A stretch of 64,000 bases of DNA from Rhodothermales bacterium (GCA_039944855.1 JBDUXZ010000037.1:1-64000), one strand, 5' to 3'; shown: positions 41,660 through 51,347, counted from the first letter of the stretch. Translations and numbers: made by a program. Notes: generated from the sequence alone by a model not told the origin.

Positions 41660-44191
41660 ATGCCAGCCCTCCCCATCGATCCCGTCCTGCCCGAGCTGCG
41701 GGCTACGCTGCGTGCGCACGTCAGCGCCGTGCTGCAGGCCCCGCCCGGTGCGGGCAAGACGACGCGCGTCCCGCTCGCGCTGCTGGACGAGGACTGGCTC
41801 GGCGGGCAGCGAATCGTGATGCTGGAGCCGCGCCGGCTGGCGGCCCGCGCCGCCGCGCACCGGATGGCTTCGACGCTCGGCGAGCGTGTCGGGCAAACGG
41901 TCGGCTACCGCGTGCGGATGGATACGAAGGTGAGCAAGCAGACGCGCATCGAAGTCGTGACGGAGGGCGTGCTGACGCGCATGCTCCAGAGCGATCCGGC
42001 GCTCGACGGGATCGGCCTCGTGATCTTCGACGAGTTCCACGAGCGGAACCTGCCGTCGGACCTCGGGCTCGCGTTCGCGCTCGAAACGCAAGCGGCGCTG
42101 CGCGACGATCTCCGCCTGCTCGTGATGTCGGCCACGCTCGACGGCGCCCGCGTCGCGACACTCCTCGACGACGCACCGCTGTTGACGAGCGAGGGCCGCG
42201 CGTACCCTGTCGAGACGCACTACCTCGACCGGATGCCAGAGCCTCACTGGCGGATCGAGGGCCACGCCGTCGCCGCCGTTCGCCGCGCGCTCGCCGAGCA
42301 CGAAGGCGACGTGCTCGTCTTTCTGCCCGGCGCGGGCGAGATCCGCCGCACCGAGTCGATGCTGGGCGAGGGCGGGCTGCCACCGGGCGTCACCGTCGCC
42401 CCGCTCTACGGAGACTTGACGCAGGACGCGCAGGACCGCGCGATCGCGCCGAGCCCGGCGAGCACGCGAAAAGTCGTCCTCGCTACGCCGATCGCCGAGA
42501 CGAGCCTGACCATCGAGGGCGTCCGTGTCGTCATCGACGGCGGGCTCGCGCGGGCTCCGCGCTTCGACCCGAACAGCGGGATGACGCGGCTCGAAACGGT
42601 GCGCATCTCGAACGCCTCGGCCGATCAGCGGCGCGGCCGGGCGGGGCGACTCGGGCCGGGCGTCTGCTACCGGCTGTGGACGCCGCCCGTGCAGGCCCAC
42701 CTCGCCCCGCACACCCCGCCCGAAATCTTGACGACGGACCTCGCCCCGCTCGCGCTCGAACTCGCCGCGTGGGGCGTCCACGACCCGTCCGCCCTCCGCT
42801 GGCTCGACCCGCCGCCAGCCGCCGCGTTCGACGCCGCGCGCGACCTCCTCACCGATCTCGGCGCACTCGACGGCGGGACGATCACGGCCCACGGCCGGGC
42901 GATGGCAGCCCTCGGCTTCCACCCGCGTCTCGCCCACCTCGCCCTCCGGGGCCGCGACCTCGGCGTCGGCGCAACGGCGTGCGATCTCGCGGCCCTCCTC
43001 TCCGAGCGCGACCTCTTCCGCCGGCAGGGCGACACGTACCCGCCCGCCGACCTCCGCCTCCGGCTCGAACTCCTTGCCGCGCGCGACGGGCGAAGCGACA
43101 ACGGTTTCTCGCGCGGGTACGCCGTCTCGCGCGGGGCCGTCCACCGCGTGCGGAAAGAGGCGGCGCACTGGCGGCAGCGGCTCGGCGTCGGCGACAGCGA
43201 CCGGGACCGGGACATCGACGCGGCGGGCGTCCTCCTCGCCCTTGCCTACCCCGACCGCATCGCCGAGCGGCGGCCCGGCGGCGACGGGAACGACGTCCGC
43301 TTCCGCCTCCGCAACGGCCGCGCCGCTGTCCTCCGCAACGCCGGCGCGCTCGGCAGCGCGGAGTATCTCGTCGCCGCCCACCTCGACGGGCGACGCGGCG
43401 AGTCGACGATCTTCCTCGCCGCTCCGATCACGACGGCCGAGGTCGCGACGCACTTCGGCGGGCAGATCGCGTCGGAAGACGTGATCGCGTGGGACGGCGA
43501 CGCCGGGCTCGTCCGCGCGCGGCGGCAGGAGCGGCTCGGCGCCGTCGTGCTCCGCAGCGGCCCGCTCCCGAACCCCGCCCCGACCGAGGTCGCCCGCGCC
43601 CTCCTCAACGGTGTCCGCGAGCGCGGGCTCGACGCGCTCCCGTGGACGAAGGAAGCGCAGAGGCTCCGCGCACGCATCGGCTTCCTCCACCACCACGACG
43701 CCGACTGGCCCGACGTCTCCGACGACGCGCTCCTCGCGGGCCTCAACGGCTGGCTCCTCCCCCACCTCGTCGGAATGAAACGGCTCGACGATCTGCGGCG
43801 GCTCGACCTCGTCGCGCTCCTCTCCGGCCTCGCCGGGTGGAACCGTCGCGCCGACCTCGACCGGCTCGCGCCGACGCACCTCACCGTCCCGAGCGGCTCC
43901 AACATCCCGATCGACTACAGCGAGCCCGCCGCGCCCGTCCTCGCCGTCCGTTTGCAGGAGGTGTTCGGGCTGACCGAAACGCCGCGCGTGGGCCGCGGGC
44001 GGGTCCCGCTCACGCTCCACCTCCTCTCCCCGGCGCAGCGGCCCGTGCAGGTCACCCAAGACCTCGCGAGCTTCTGGCGCGACGCCTATTTCGACGTGCG
44101 GAAGGACCTGCGCGGCCGGTACCCGAAGCACCCCTGGCCGGAGGATCCGCTCGCGGCGACGCCCACGAACCGGGCCAAACGGCGCGGATAG
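41660..44191 (+). CDS. hrpB: ATP-dependent RNA helicase HrpB
   Basis: This 843-residue DEAH-family helicase has Walker A PPGAGKTT (30-34 core), motif Ia EPRRLAARAAA, Walker B variant DEFH (124-127), SAT in MSATLDG, and motif VI in QRRGRAGRLGPG. The HrpB-specific C-terminal domain contains GSNIPIDY, PVLAVRLQEVFGLTETPRVG and HLLSPAQRPVQVTQDLASFW. The full length is right for HrpB. It starts 36 bp after the metal ATPase. The molecular role is not settled in any bacterium. Confidence 0.96.
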   Translation: MPALPIDPVLPELRATLRAHVSAVLQAPPGAGKTTRVPLALLDEDWLGGQRIVMLEPRRLAARAAAHRMASTLGERVGQTVGYRVRMDTKVSKQTRIEVVTEGVLTRMLQSDPALDGIGLVIFDEFHERNLPSDLGLAFALETQAALRDDLRLLVMSATLDGARVATLLDDAPLLTSEGRAYPVETHYLDRMPEPHWRIEGHAVAAVRRALAEHEGDVLVFLPGAGEIRRTESMLGEGGLPPGVTVAPLYGDLTQDAQDRAIAPSPASTRKVVLATPIAETSLTIEGVRVVIDGGLARAPRFDPNSGMTRLETVRISNASADQRRGRAGRLGPGVCYRLWTPPVQAHLAPHTPPEILTTDLAPLALELAAWGVHDPSALRWLDPPPAAAFDAARDLLTDLGALDGGTITAHGRAMAALGFHPRLAHLALRGRDLGVGATACDLAALLSERDLFRRQGDTYPPADLRLRLELLAARDGRSDNGFSRGYAVSRGAVHRVRKEAAHWRQRLGVGDSDRDRDIDAAGVLLALAYPDRIAERRPGGDGNDVRFRLRNGRAAVLRNAGALGSAEYLVAAHLDGRRGESTIFLAAPITTAEVATHFGGQIASEDVIAWDGDAGLVRARRQERLGAVVLRSGPLPNPAPTEVARALLNGVRERGLDALPWTKEAQRLRARIGFLHHHDADWPDVSDDALLAGLNGWLLPHLVGMKRLDDLRRLDLVALLSGLAGWNRRADLDRLAPTHLTVPSGSNIPIDYSEPAAPVLAVRLQEVFGLTETPRVGRGRVPLTLHLLSPAQRPVQVTQDLASFWRDAYFDVRKDLRGRYPKHPWPEDPLAATPTNRAKRRG

Positions 44192-44287
44192 CCTATAGGG
44201 AACACACAGGTAGGGTTATGCTTTGCACATCTCAGGCCGGCTCTCGAGCGTCGGTCCCTCCACCCCGATCACCCATCCCCCAATTCT

Positions 44288-44770
44288 ATGTATCGCCTCT
44301 CAATCAACCTCCTCACCGTGTTCATGCTCTTCGCGGGCGGCCTCCTCCTGAGCGCCTGCAACGCGGAGCCCGAGCAGTCCGAAGCGATGGAGGACGCCAT
44401 GGAAGACATGGAAGGCCCCATCGAAGAGGAAATGCAGCAGGAGTTCGGCCTTTACGACACGTGGGACGCCGACCGCGACGCCCGCCTCACCTCCACCGAG
44501 TTCCGCGACGGCTACGGCACCGGCACCTACTGGAGCGAGTGGGACACCGACGGTGACACCTACCTCTCCGAAGACGAGTACAACGCCGCCTACAGCAACT
44601 ACAGCTGGTACGACGAGGCGCAGTACGGCGAGTGGGACACCGACGCCGACGGCCTCCTCACCGAGGACGAGTGGAATACCGGCCTCTTCGACACCTGGGA
44701 CACCGACCGCGACACCTACCTCTCGCGGGACGAGTACGACATGAACGACGGCATCTTCGACACGATGTAA
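44288..44770 (+). CDS. EF-hand lipoprotein
   Basis: This 160-residue protein has a lipoprotein signal (LLTVFMLFAGGLLLSAC, lipobox LSAC). After a Glu/Met-rich linker come four 12-residue calcium-binding loops of form D-x-D-x-D-x-x-L-[ST]-x-x-E: DADRDARLTSTE, DTDGDTYLSEDE, DTDADGLLTEDE and DTDRDTYLSRDE, each after an aromatic WD. It is very acidic. It likely binds Ca2+ at the cell surface or in the periplasm. A strong terminator follows. Confidence 0.9.
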   Translation: MYRLSINLLTVFMLFAGGLLLSACNAEPEQSEAMEDAMEDMEGPIEEEMQQEFGLYDTWDADRDARLTSTEFRDGYGTGTYWSEWDTDGDTYLSEDEYNAAYSNYSWYDEAQYGEWDTDADGLLTEDEWNTGLFDTWDTDRDTYLSRDEYDMNDGIFDTM

Positions 44771-44791
44771 GCCGCCGCGCCTTGCTCTTCG

Positions 44792-44826
44792 AGCCCCGCT
44801 TCCGCACGTCGGAGGCGGGGCTTTTT
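44792..44826 (+). terminator. Rho-independent terminator
   Basis: A 12-bp stem (44792-44803 with 44811-44822, one G-T pair) is followed by five T residues. It ends the EF-hand lipoprotein transcript. Confidence 0.93.
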
Positions 44827-44980
44827 CGTGTCGCGATGCGACGGGGAACGAACGGCGTGCACGGACGGCGGCGCGCCGCGAATCACATCATCGGGTGATG
44901 CGCTCCGGCGGGTTCACCCCCTAGCGTGTCACTACGGGCTCCGAGCCCGACGCCGCCCCGTCCGCTCAGCCCGTGCCGCG

Positions 44981-46321
44981 ATGCGCTCCGCCCGCCCGCT
45001 CCTCCTCGTCCTCTTCGCCGCCCTCTTCGCCGCGCAACCGGCCGACGCGCAGATCTTCGACCGACTCAAGGAAGGCGCTAAGCGCGGGGCCGAACGGGCC
45101 GCCGAGCGCGAAGCCGCCCGCCGCGCTGACGCCGCCGTGACCGACGTGTTCGAAGCCGCCGACGACGCCGTCCGCTGCGCCGTCGGCGACGATGTGTGCG
45201 TCCGACAGGCCGAGTCAGACGGCAAACCCGTCGTCTACGTCGACCGCAACGGCGAGCCGCTCCCCGCCGACCAGCAGCCGGCCGGCAGCGCAGCCGGATC
45301 GAACGGCGGCCCGGCTCCCGGCGGTGCCGCGCCGGGCGAAGGCGTGTGGGCGAACTACGACTTCGTCCCCGGCGACCGCGTGCTGTTCTACCACGATTTC
45401 GAGGGCACCCGAACCGGCAACTTCCCCTCCCGCCTCGACTACATCGCCGGCAACCTCGACGTGGTTGAACTCGGTGACAACAAGGTGCTCCGCGTCGGCG
45501 AGGGCACGAGTGAGGGCGGCCCGGGCGGCAACGGCTGCGTCACGATCCCGCTTCCCGAGACGTTGCCCGAGCGCTACACCATCGAGTTTCGGGTTCGGAC
45601 GAGTGATCCGCTCACCCGGGCCAACGTCCAACTGTTCTCCGACGGCAGCGACGACACGCCCGACACGCGCTGTACCTACCCGCCCAAACCCCACGTCTTT
45701 GTGGGCCGCCACGAGCAGGGCCTCCAGCTTCCCGGCGCGGCGAAATCGACGGGCAACGCCGGGCTCACGGTGAACGAGTGGATGGACGTCGCGATCACCG
45801 TTGACGGCGACTACTGGAAGATGTACGTCGACGGCACGCGGATCGCGAACGTGCCGAAGTACGAGTTCCCCCGCGCCCCTGCGCTCCACCTCTTCCTCAA
45901 CGTCTACCGCTACTCCCTCTTCGTCGACGACCTCCGCATCGCCGAGGGCGGCCCGCGCTCGCTCTACGACGACCTCGACGCCGACGGTTTCGTCGCCACG
46001 ACCGGCATCCTCTTCGACTTCGGGCAGGCCACGATCAAACCCGAGTCCACCCCCACGCTCAACGAAGTCGTCGGCATGCTCGAGGACCACGGCGACCTCC
46101 GCCTCCGCATCGAGGGCCACACCGACAACGTCGGCTCCGACGACGCAAACCGGGCGCTCTCGGAGCGCCGCGCCGACGCCGTCCGGCAGCACCTCGTCGC
46201 ACGCGGCGTGGACGGCGGACGGCTCACGACGGCCGGGCTCGGCGAGGACCGCCCGCGCTCGTCGAACGATACCGACGAGGGCCGCGCCGAGAACCGCCGC
46301 GTCGAGTTCCACCGGCTCTGA
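44981..46321 (+). CDS. OmpA-family outer membrane protein with LamG-like domain
   Basis: This 446-residue protein starts MRSARPLLLVLF at 44981 with a signal peptide ending ADAQ. A helical Ala/Arg-rich segment and a Pro/Gly linker follow. The middle has a concanavalin/LamG-like fold (FYHDFEGTRTGNFPSRLDYI, YTIEFRVRTSD, VTVDGDYWKMYVDGTRIANV). The C-terminal ~110 residues are an OmpA peptidoglycan-binding domain (ILFDFGQATIKPESTPTLNE, RIEGHTDNVGSDDANRALSE). It links the outer membrane to the cell wall. Confidence 0.92.
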   Translation: MRSARPLLLVLFAALFAAQPADAQIFDRLKEGAKRGAERAAEREAARRADAAVTDVFEAADDAVRCAVGDDVCVRQAESDGKPVVYVDRNGEPLPADQQPAGSAAGSNGGPAPGGAAPGEGVWANYDFVPGDRVLFYHDFEGTRTGNFPSRLDYIAGNLDVVELGDNKVLRVGEGTSEGGPGGNGCVTIPLPETLPERYTIEFRVRTSDPLTRANVQLFSDGSDDTPDTRCTYPPKPHVFVGRHEQGLQLPGAAKSTGNAGLTVNEWMDVAITVDGDYWKMYVDGTRIANVPKYEFPRAPALHLFLNVYRYSLFVDDLRIAEGGPRSLYDDLDADGFVATTGILFDFGQATIKPESTPTLNEVVGMLEDHGDLRLRIEGHTDNVGSDDANRALSERRADAVRQHLVARGVDGGRLTTAGLGEDRPRSSNDTDEGRAENRRVEFHRL

Positions 46322-46350
46322 GCGACTGTTGAGTAACGATGGAGGATTGC

Positions 46351-46482
46351 GTCCCTCCCCCTCCGAGGGGGAGGACAGGTGGGGGTCCGCGACGGTCAAT
46401 CACCCTGTGAGGCGTTACCCGAGCGTCGCAGCCCCCCCGCTCATCCCGCGTGCGGGATTCGCTGCCCCCCTCGGAGGGGGGC
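46351..46482. repeat. Spacer with several G/C palindromes
   Basis: The 293-bp spacer 46322-46614 has no supported gene. It holds three palindromes: a CCTCCCCCTC/GAGGGGGAGG type at about 46353-46374, TCCCGCGTGCGGGA at 46444-46457 and GCCCCCCTCGGAGGGGGGC at 46464-46482. The first and third share the CCCCTC..GAGGGG core, which suggests one repeat family. Confidence 0.6.
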
Positions 46483-46614
46483 GGGCGAGTATTCAGCATT
46501 CCCAAAACGGTTTCTTAGTCGCCGCGGGGCGAGCGTATGCCGCGCCGGTCCCTGTGCTTATCACCGCTGCTCACGGTATGTTAGACTAACATCTTGTTCG
46601 TCTGACTGTTATCG

Positions 46615-49600
46615 ATGCGCATCGCCTGGCTCCTGATCCTGACCGCGCTGGCCTGTCCGGCCTCCGCAAAGCCCGAGGCTCCGCTGGCGGACGCCCCGCC
46701 GCACGAGCCGGACGTCCGCTTCGAGCGCGCCCACGACGTCGAGCCCCACCTCCCGCAGTCGTCCGTCTACGAGATCCTCGAAGACCGGCGCGGCTTCCTC
46801 TGGTTCGCCACGCGCGAGGGGCTGGGCCGGTGGGACGGCTACACGATGCGGACGTGGAAGTCCGACCCGTTCAACTCCAACTCGCTCCCCGGCAACCTCG
46901 CCCGCCAACTCGTCGAGGACGGGCACGGCGACCTCTGGGTGCGCACCGAGATCAACGACTGGACCCCGTCGGGGGCCGCGCGCCTCGTCGGGCCGGAGCA
47001 CGAGCGCGTCGTACGCTACGACACCGGCGACGGCGTGCTCTTCGTCGGGCCCGATGCGGAGGTGTGGGTCGCACGGAGTGACAGCCTCTACCGCTACGAC
47101 CGGCAGCGTGACCGCTTCGTCGGGGCTGAGGCGCGGCTCGGGGACGCGCCTGCGCGGAAGGGCCTCACCCGGCGCGACGGCTCGGTGTGGATCAGCACGA
47201 CAGCCCCGTCGCTGGAGCAGTACGGCCCCGGATCGCGGCGGCGCGTGCTGGAGCCCGGCTCTGGTTGGCCCGACCCGACGCCGGGAACGGGGACCGTGCT
47301 CGGCATCCTCTTCGAAGACGTGGAGGGGACGCTGTGGGTCGGCGGCTCGCAGCTCGGCCGCGTTCGTGGCGGAGAGATCAAGCCCGCCCTCTCGCTCCCC
47401 GTGTCGATCGACAGCTACGGCCAGGGGCTCGGCGTCGGCTCCATCTTCGACGGCGACGACGGGCGGCTCTGGCTGGGTACACTCGACGGCGTCTACCGCT
47501 TCGACCCCGACGCGCCGGACGCGGCGGAGCGCTTCTCGCTCCAACTCCCCGGCGACATCTCGACGCAGAACTGGGTGACGTCGCTCTACCGCGACCGCGC
47601 GGGCACGCTCTGGGCCGGGACCGTGTGGGGGCTCCACCGCTACATGCCCTACGACGAGCCGTTCCGGCTGATGAGCCACAACCCGAGCGACCCGAACAGC
47701 CTCGGCAGCGGGCTCATCCTCTCGCTCCACGAGGACGCGCACGGCACGCTCTGGGCCGGCACGCTCGGCGGCGGCCTCAACCGGATCGACCGCGCGACGG
47801 GCACCGTCACCCGTTTTCGCCACGACACGCGCGACGAGGCAACGCTCAGCCACGACTGGGTCTGGTCGCTCGCGAGCGACGAGCGCTCGCTCTGGATCGG
47901 GACGGGCGATGGGGTGGACCGGATCGACCTCGACGCGCCGGGCACTGTCGAGCGGCTCCGGGATGCAATCCCCACCGAGCTGACCGTCGGGCCGTGGGGG
48001 CCGAGTGCGGCGGGGCTCACGGTCGGGCCCGACGGCACGTTCTGGTTCGGCTATGCCGGGGCGCTCTTCCGCCGCACGCCCGACCGACGGTTCACCCATA
48101 CGCTCCTGCCGGAGAATGTTGGGATCCAGGCAATGCTGCCCGTTCCCGGCGGCGCGTGGATCACCACGTCGCGCGGCCTCTTCCGGTTCGACGACGCGAC
48201 GAGCACGTTCCGCATCTACCGTCACGACCCCGGCGACCCGACCTCCCTCAGCCACGACGCCACGATCTCGGTTCTGCTTGACCGCGACGGCACCCTCTGG
48301 GTCGGGACGAACAGCGGGCTCAACCGCTACGACCCGAACACCGACGGCTTCCACCACTTCACCTCGGCCGACGGCCTCCCGAGCGACGTCGTCTACGCCC
48401 TCCTCGAAGACGACGACGGCCTGATCTGGCTCTCCACGAACCGCGGCCTCGCCCGCCTCGACCCCGCGACCGGCACCGTCCGCGCCTTCACCCTCGCCGA
48501 CGGCGTGGGCAACGTCGAGTTCAACCGCAACGCCGCCACGCGGGGCCGCGACGGCACGATGTACTTCGGCGGCGACCGGGGCATCACGGCGTTCGATCCC
48601 GCGCTGATCCGCGACAACCCGTACCGCCCGCCCGTCGTGCTCACCGCGCTCCACCGCGCGACGCGGACCGGGACGCAGACCGTCCGCTACCTCGGCAGCG
48701 AGGCCGTGGAGGTGGCGCCGGACGAATACACCCTCACGTTCGAGTTCGCCGCCCTCAGCTTCACGAACCCGCACCACAACGAGTACGCGGCGATGATGGT
48801 GGGCTTCGACGCGGACTGGGTGGACCTCGGGACGAGCCGCCGCGCGACGTACACGAACCTCCCGCCGGGCCGCTACACGTTCCGTGTGAAGGCGGCGAAC
48901 GAGGACGGCGTGTGGAACGAGGAGGGCACTGCGATCCCGCTCGTCGTGCGCCCGCGCTTCTTCCAGACCGCGTGGTTCCGGCTGCTGGCCGTCCTCGGTG
49001 CCGTCGCGTTCGTGGGTGCCGTCGGGTGGTCGGCGTCGCGGCGGCAGTACCGACGCGAGCTCGCCCGGCTCCAGGCCCGGCAGGCGCTCGAAGCCGAGCG
49101 CACGCGGATCTCGCGCGACATGCACGACGAGGTCGGCGCGAGTCTCACCGAGATCGCGATCCTCTCCGAGCTCGCGCAGCGCGACCTCCTCCGCACCGGC
49201 GGCGACGGCGCGCCGAGCACCGAGCGCCTCAGCCGCATCGCCGACACGAGCCGCGCCATGCTCGACGCGATGGGCGAGATCATCTGGGCCATCAACCCAC
49301 AGCACGACCGGCTCGACCGGCTCGCCGCCTACCTCCGCGAGCACGCCGCACGCACGCTCGAAGGCGTCGCGCCCGGAGGCGTGGGCCTCCACGTCCGCCT
49401 CCTCTTCCCCACGGACGTCCCGCCCCACGTCGTCTCCGCCGAGTTCCGGCGCAACGTGTTCCTCGTGCTCAAAGAGGCGCTCCACAACCTCGTCCGCCAC
49501 GCCGGGGCCCACACGGCCACCGTCCGGCTCGAACTCGACGGCGACGCCCTCGTGCTCACCGTGCAGGACGACGGCTGCGGGATGCCGGAGCACGACGCCC

Positions 49601-49755
49601 CCCGGCCGAGCGGGCGTGGCGGCAACGGGCTCGGCAACATGGCCCACCGCGCGGGGGAGATCGGCGGCACCCTCACGCTCGACGCGGCGCCGGGGCGCGG
49701 CACCCGCCTCACGCTCCGTGCGCCCCTATCTGAGCGGGTAAAGGGAGAAGGGTAA
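46615..49755 (+). CDS. Reg_prop/Y_Y_Y sensor histidine kinase
   Basis: This 1046-residue protein has a signal peptide (MRIAWLLILTALACPASA). It then has two periplasmic seven-blade propellers made of ligand-sensor repeats (ILEDRRGFLWFATREGLGRW, LYRDRAGTLWAGTVWGLHRY, LLDRDGTLWVGTNSGLNRYD) up to about residue 680, and a Y_Y_Y domain (about 705-780). One membrane helix follows (RLLAVLGAVAFVGAVGW), then HisKA_3 with H837 (ISRDMHDEVGASLTEIA) and an HATPase domain. Such kinases sense polysaccharides or other ligands. The response regulator follows downstream. Confidence 0.95.
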   Translation: MRIAWLLILTALACPASAKPEAPLADAPPHEPDVRFERAHDVEPHLPQSSVYEILEDRRGFLWFATREGLGRWDGYTMRTWKSDPFNSNSLPGNLARQLVEDGHGDLWVRTEINDWTPSGAARLVGPEHERVVRYDTGDGVLFVGPDAEVWVARSDSLYRYDRQRDRFVGAEARLGDAPARKGLTRRDGSVWISTTAPSLEQYGPGSRRRVLEPGSGWPDPTPGTGTVLGILFEDVEGTLWVGGSQLGRVRGGEIKPALSLPVSIDSYGQGLGVGSIFDGDDGRLWLGTLDGVYRFDPDAPDAAERFSLQLPGDISTQNWVTSLYRDRAGTLWAGTVWGLHRYMPYDEPFRLMSHNPSDPNSLGSGLILSLHEDAHGTLWAGTLGGGLNRIDRATGTVTRFRHDTRDEATLSHDWVWSLASDERSLWIGTGDGVDRIDLDAPGTVERLRDAIPTELTVGPWGPSAAGLTVGPDGTFWFGYAGALFRRTPDRRFTHTLLPENVGIQAMLPVPGGAWITTSRGLFRFDDATSTFRIYRHDPGDPTSLSHDATISVLLDRDGTLWVGTNSGLNRYDPNTDGFHHFTSADGLPSDVVYALLEDDDGLIWLSTNRGLARLDPATGTVRAFTLADGVGNVEFNRNAATRGRDGTMYFGGDRGITAFDPALIRDNPYRPPVVLTALHRATRTGTQTVRYLGSEAVEVAPDEYTLTFEFAALSFTNPHHNEYAAMMVGFDADWVDLGTSRRATYTNLPPGRYTFRVKAANEDGVWNEEGTAIPLVVRPRFFQTAWFRLLAVLGAVAFVGAVGWSASRRQYRRELARLQARQALEAERTRISRDMHDEVGASLTEIAILSELAQRDLLRTGGDGAPSTERLSRIADTSRAMLDAMGEIIWAINPQHDRLDRLAAYLREHAARTLEGVAPGGVGLHVRLLFPTDVPPHVVSAEFRRNVFLVLKEALHNLVRHAGAHTATVRLELDGDALVLTVQDDGCGMPEHDAPRPSGRGGNGLGNMAHRAGEIGGTLTLDAAPGRGTRLTLRAPLSERVKGEG

Positions 49756-49830
49756 AGTGTAAAAAACGGAAACGATCTATGTTGCACGGCGCTCGGTGGC
49801 TGCGGTCTCTTCACCCTTTACCCTTTAAAC
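49736..49830. repeat. Inverted heptanucleotide repeats between kinase and regulator genes
   Basis: Four heptads run from 49736 (GGGTAAA, GGGAGAA, GGGTAAA, GTGTAAA), overlapping the kinase stop. Three complementary heptads lie at 49810-49830 (TTCACCC, TTTACCC, TTTAAAC). Fifteen bases of each arm can pair with one mismatch. The organisation resembles the heptad array near ccoI. Confidence 0.7.
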
Positions 49831-49891
49831 ATCACCCCTCCATGCGATTGACGCGGAGGCCCCGGAGCGGGATGTTGGAGCGTACGTCCGC

Positions 49892-50542
49892 ATGCGCATA
49901 ACGAAGCCAGCCGAGATGATCCGCGTCGCCATCGTCGAGGACCGCACCGAGGTCCGTCAGGGGTTGGGCTACCTCATCGACGGCTCCGATGGGTTCACGT
50001 GCGTGGGCACCTACGGCGACGCCGAGCGCGCGCTCGACATGCTCACTGGCGACAATGTGGACGTCGTGCTGATGGACATCGGGCTGCCGGGGATGCAGGG
50101 GACCGAGGCCGTCAAACTGCTCAAAGCGTCCCACCCGCGCGTGCAGGTGATGATGCTCACGGTCTACGAAGACGACGACCACGTCTTCTCCTCGCTCCAG
50201 AACGGCGCGACGGGCTACGTCCTCAAGACGACGCCCCCTGCCGAGCTCCTCGAAGCCATCACGCGCCTCGCCGGCGGCGGCTCCCCGATGTCGAGCGGGA
50301 TCGCCCGCCGCATCGTCGAGACGTTCCACCGCGCCCCCCTCGTGCCTGACGACGAGGCTCCGCTCACGGTGCGGGAAGAGGAGATCCTCGCGCTCCTCGC
50401 CCAGGGCTACCGCTACCGCGAGATCGGCGAGGAGCTATTCATCTCGATCGACACGGTACGGACGCACATCCGGCACATCTACGAGAAGATGCACGTCCGC
50501 TCCCGTGCCGAGGCCACGCTGAAATACCTCGGCCGGGGCTGA
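49892..50542 (+). CDS. NarL/LuxR-type response regulator
   Basis: This 216-residue protein has a receiver domain with D62 in VVLMDIGLPGM and K in YVLKTTPP. The C-terminal LuxR HTH reads TVREEEILALLAQGYRYREI and SIDTVRTHIRHIYEKM. An alternative start is the ATG at 49916 (MIRVAIVEDRTE), more typical of the family. It is paired with the Reg_prop kinase upstream. Confidence 0.94.
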   Translation: MRITKPAEMIRVAIVEDRTEVRQGLGYLIDGSDGFTCVGTYGDAERALDMLTGDNVDVVLMDIGLPGMQGTEAVKLLKASHPRVQVMMLTVYEDDDHVFSSLQNGATGYVLKTTPPAELLEAITRLAGGGSPMSSGIARRIVETFHRAPLVPDDEAPLTVREEEILALLAQGYRYREIGEELFISIDTVRTHIRHIYEKMHVRSRAEATLKYLGRG

Positions 50543-50681
50543 GACGCCTCGCCCGCCCGTGTCCGGCCGCCAGGTTGCACCGGGATAAGCAACTGTAAAA
50601 TCACATCTACGGGTGAGGAAACCCTGGGCCAACGCGTGTCACTTTGAACACGTCGATTCCGCTCATCAGCCCGCTCCAGCC

Positions 50682-51251
50682 ATGCCTCGTTTCTTCGCTA
50701 CCCTCCTGCTTTGCTTCGTCCTCCTCCCCTTCGCCGCCTGCGACTCCAACTCCGATGGCGACGGAAACGGTAACGGTAACGGTAACGGTGGAAGCACCAT
50801 CGGCAGTTCGAATGTGACCGTGTCGGGCGCGTTCTCCGACTCCTTCTCCGGCAATGCCGCCTTCGGCGTCGGCGAGGACGGCAGCAGTTTCTCGCTCGCC
50901 CTCTTCGAAGGAAACCTCACGGCCGGCGGGACCACCTCCGGCGGGCTCGTCGGAATCGGACGCAACGAGGGTCGACCCGGCGAGGGCACGTTCCAGATCA
51001 CGGCGAGCGGCTCCGCGATGGACTTTGCTGCGGCGTACATCAGCGATTTCAGCAATACGACGGGGGGCATGTTCGTCGGATCGGCCACGGGCACGCTCAC
51101 GATCACCTCGTCGACGAGCGGCCGTGTGGCGGGCTCGTTCACCTTTACGGGGCAGGCGGCCTCCACGTCCGGCCCGTTGGGCGAGGTCACCGTCCAGGGC
51201 ACCTTCACCGCCGACCTCGCCAGCACGATCCCCTCCACCGGCTTCCCGTAA
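50682..51251 (+). CDS. Lipoprotein of unknown function with Gly-Asn repeat linker
   Basis: This 189-residue protein starts MPRFFATLLLC at 50682 with lipobox FAAC. Directly after the Cys is a low-complexity linker DSNSDGDGNGNGNGNGG coded by a repeated GGTAAC hexamer (about 50764-50791). The rest is a beta-rich domain with Gly/Ser/Thr (SGSFTFTGQAA) of no known family. It lies alone between a regulator gene and the ArsR gene. Confidence 0.8.
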   Translation: MPRFFATLLLCFVLLPFAACDSNSDGDGNGNGNGNGGSTIGSSNVTVSGAFSDSFSGNAAFGVGEDGSSFSLALFEGNLTAGGTTSGGLVGIGRNEGRPGEGTFQITASGSAMDFAAAYISDFSNTTGGMFVGSATGTLTITSSTSGRVAGSFTFTGQAASTSGPLGEVTVQGTFTADLASTIPSTGFP

Positions 51252-51347
51252 CGCCCGGGGTTTGCCTACACACGGCACGCTACTCCTGCGCGCGCCACGC
51301 TGCTTCGGTGGCGTGGCGCGTTCCATTGGGGTGCATCGCGAGCCTGC

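Noticed and set aside
41210-44131. Long minus-strand open frame (973 codons) opposite hrpB
   Set aside because: It mirrors the hrpB codons. The composition is Arg/Glu/Val/Ala-rich without motifs, which is typical of the antisense of a high-GC gene.
46609-49647. Minus-strand open frame of about 1000 codons opposite the sensor kinase
   Set aside because: Antisense shadow of the Reg_prop kinase. No domain, and the true kinase has complete motifs on the plus strand.
49892-49916. Choice between two starts for the NarL regulator
   Set aside because: The ATG at 49916 looks more family-like, but the upstream ATG is in frame with no contrary evidence, so the longer form was kept.
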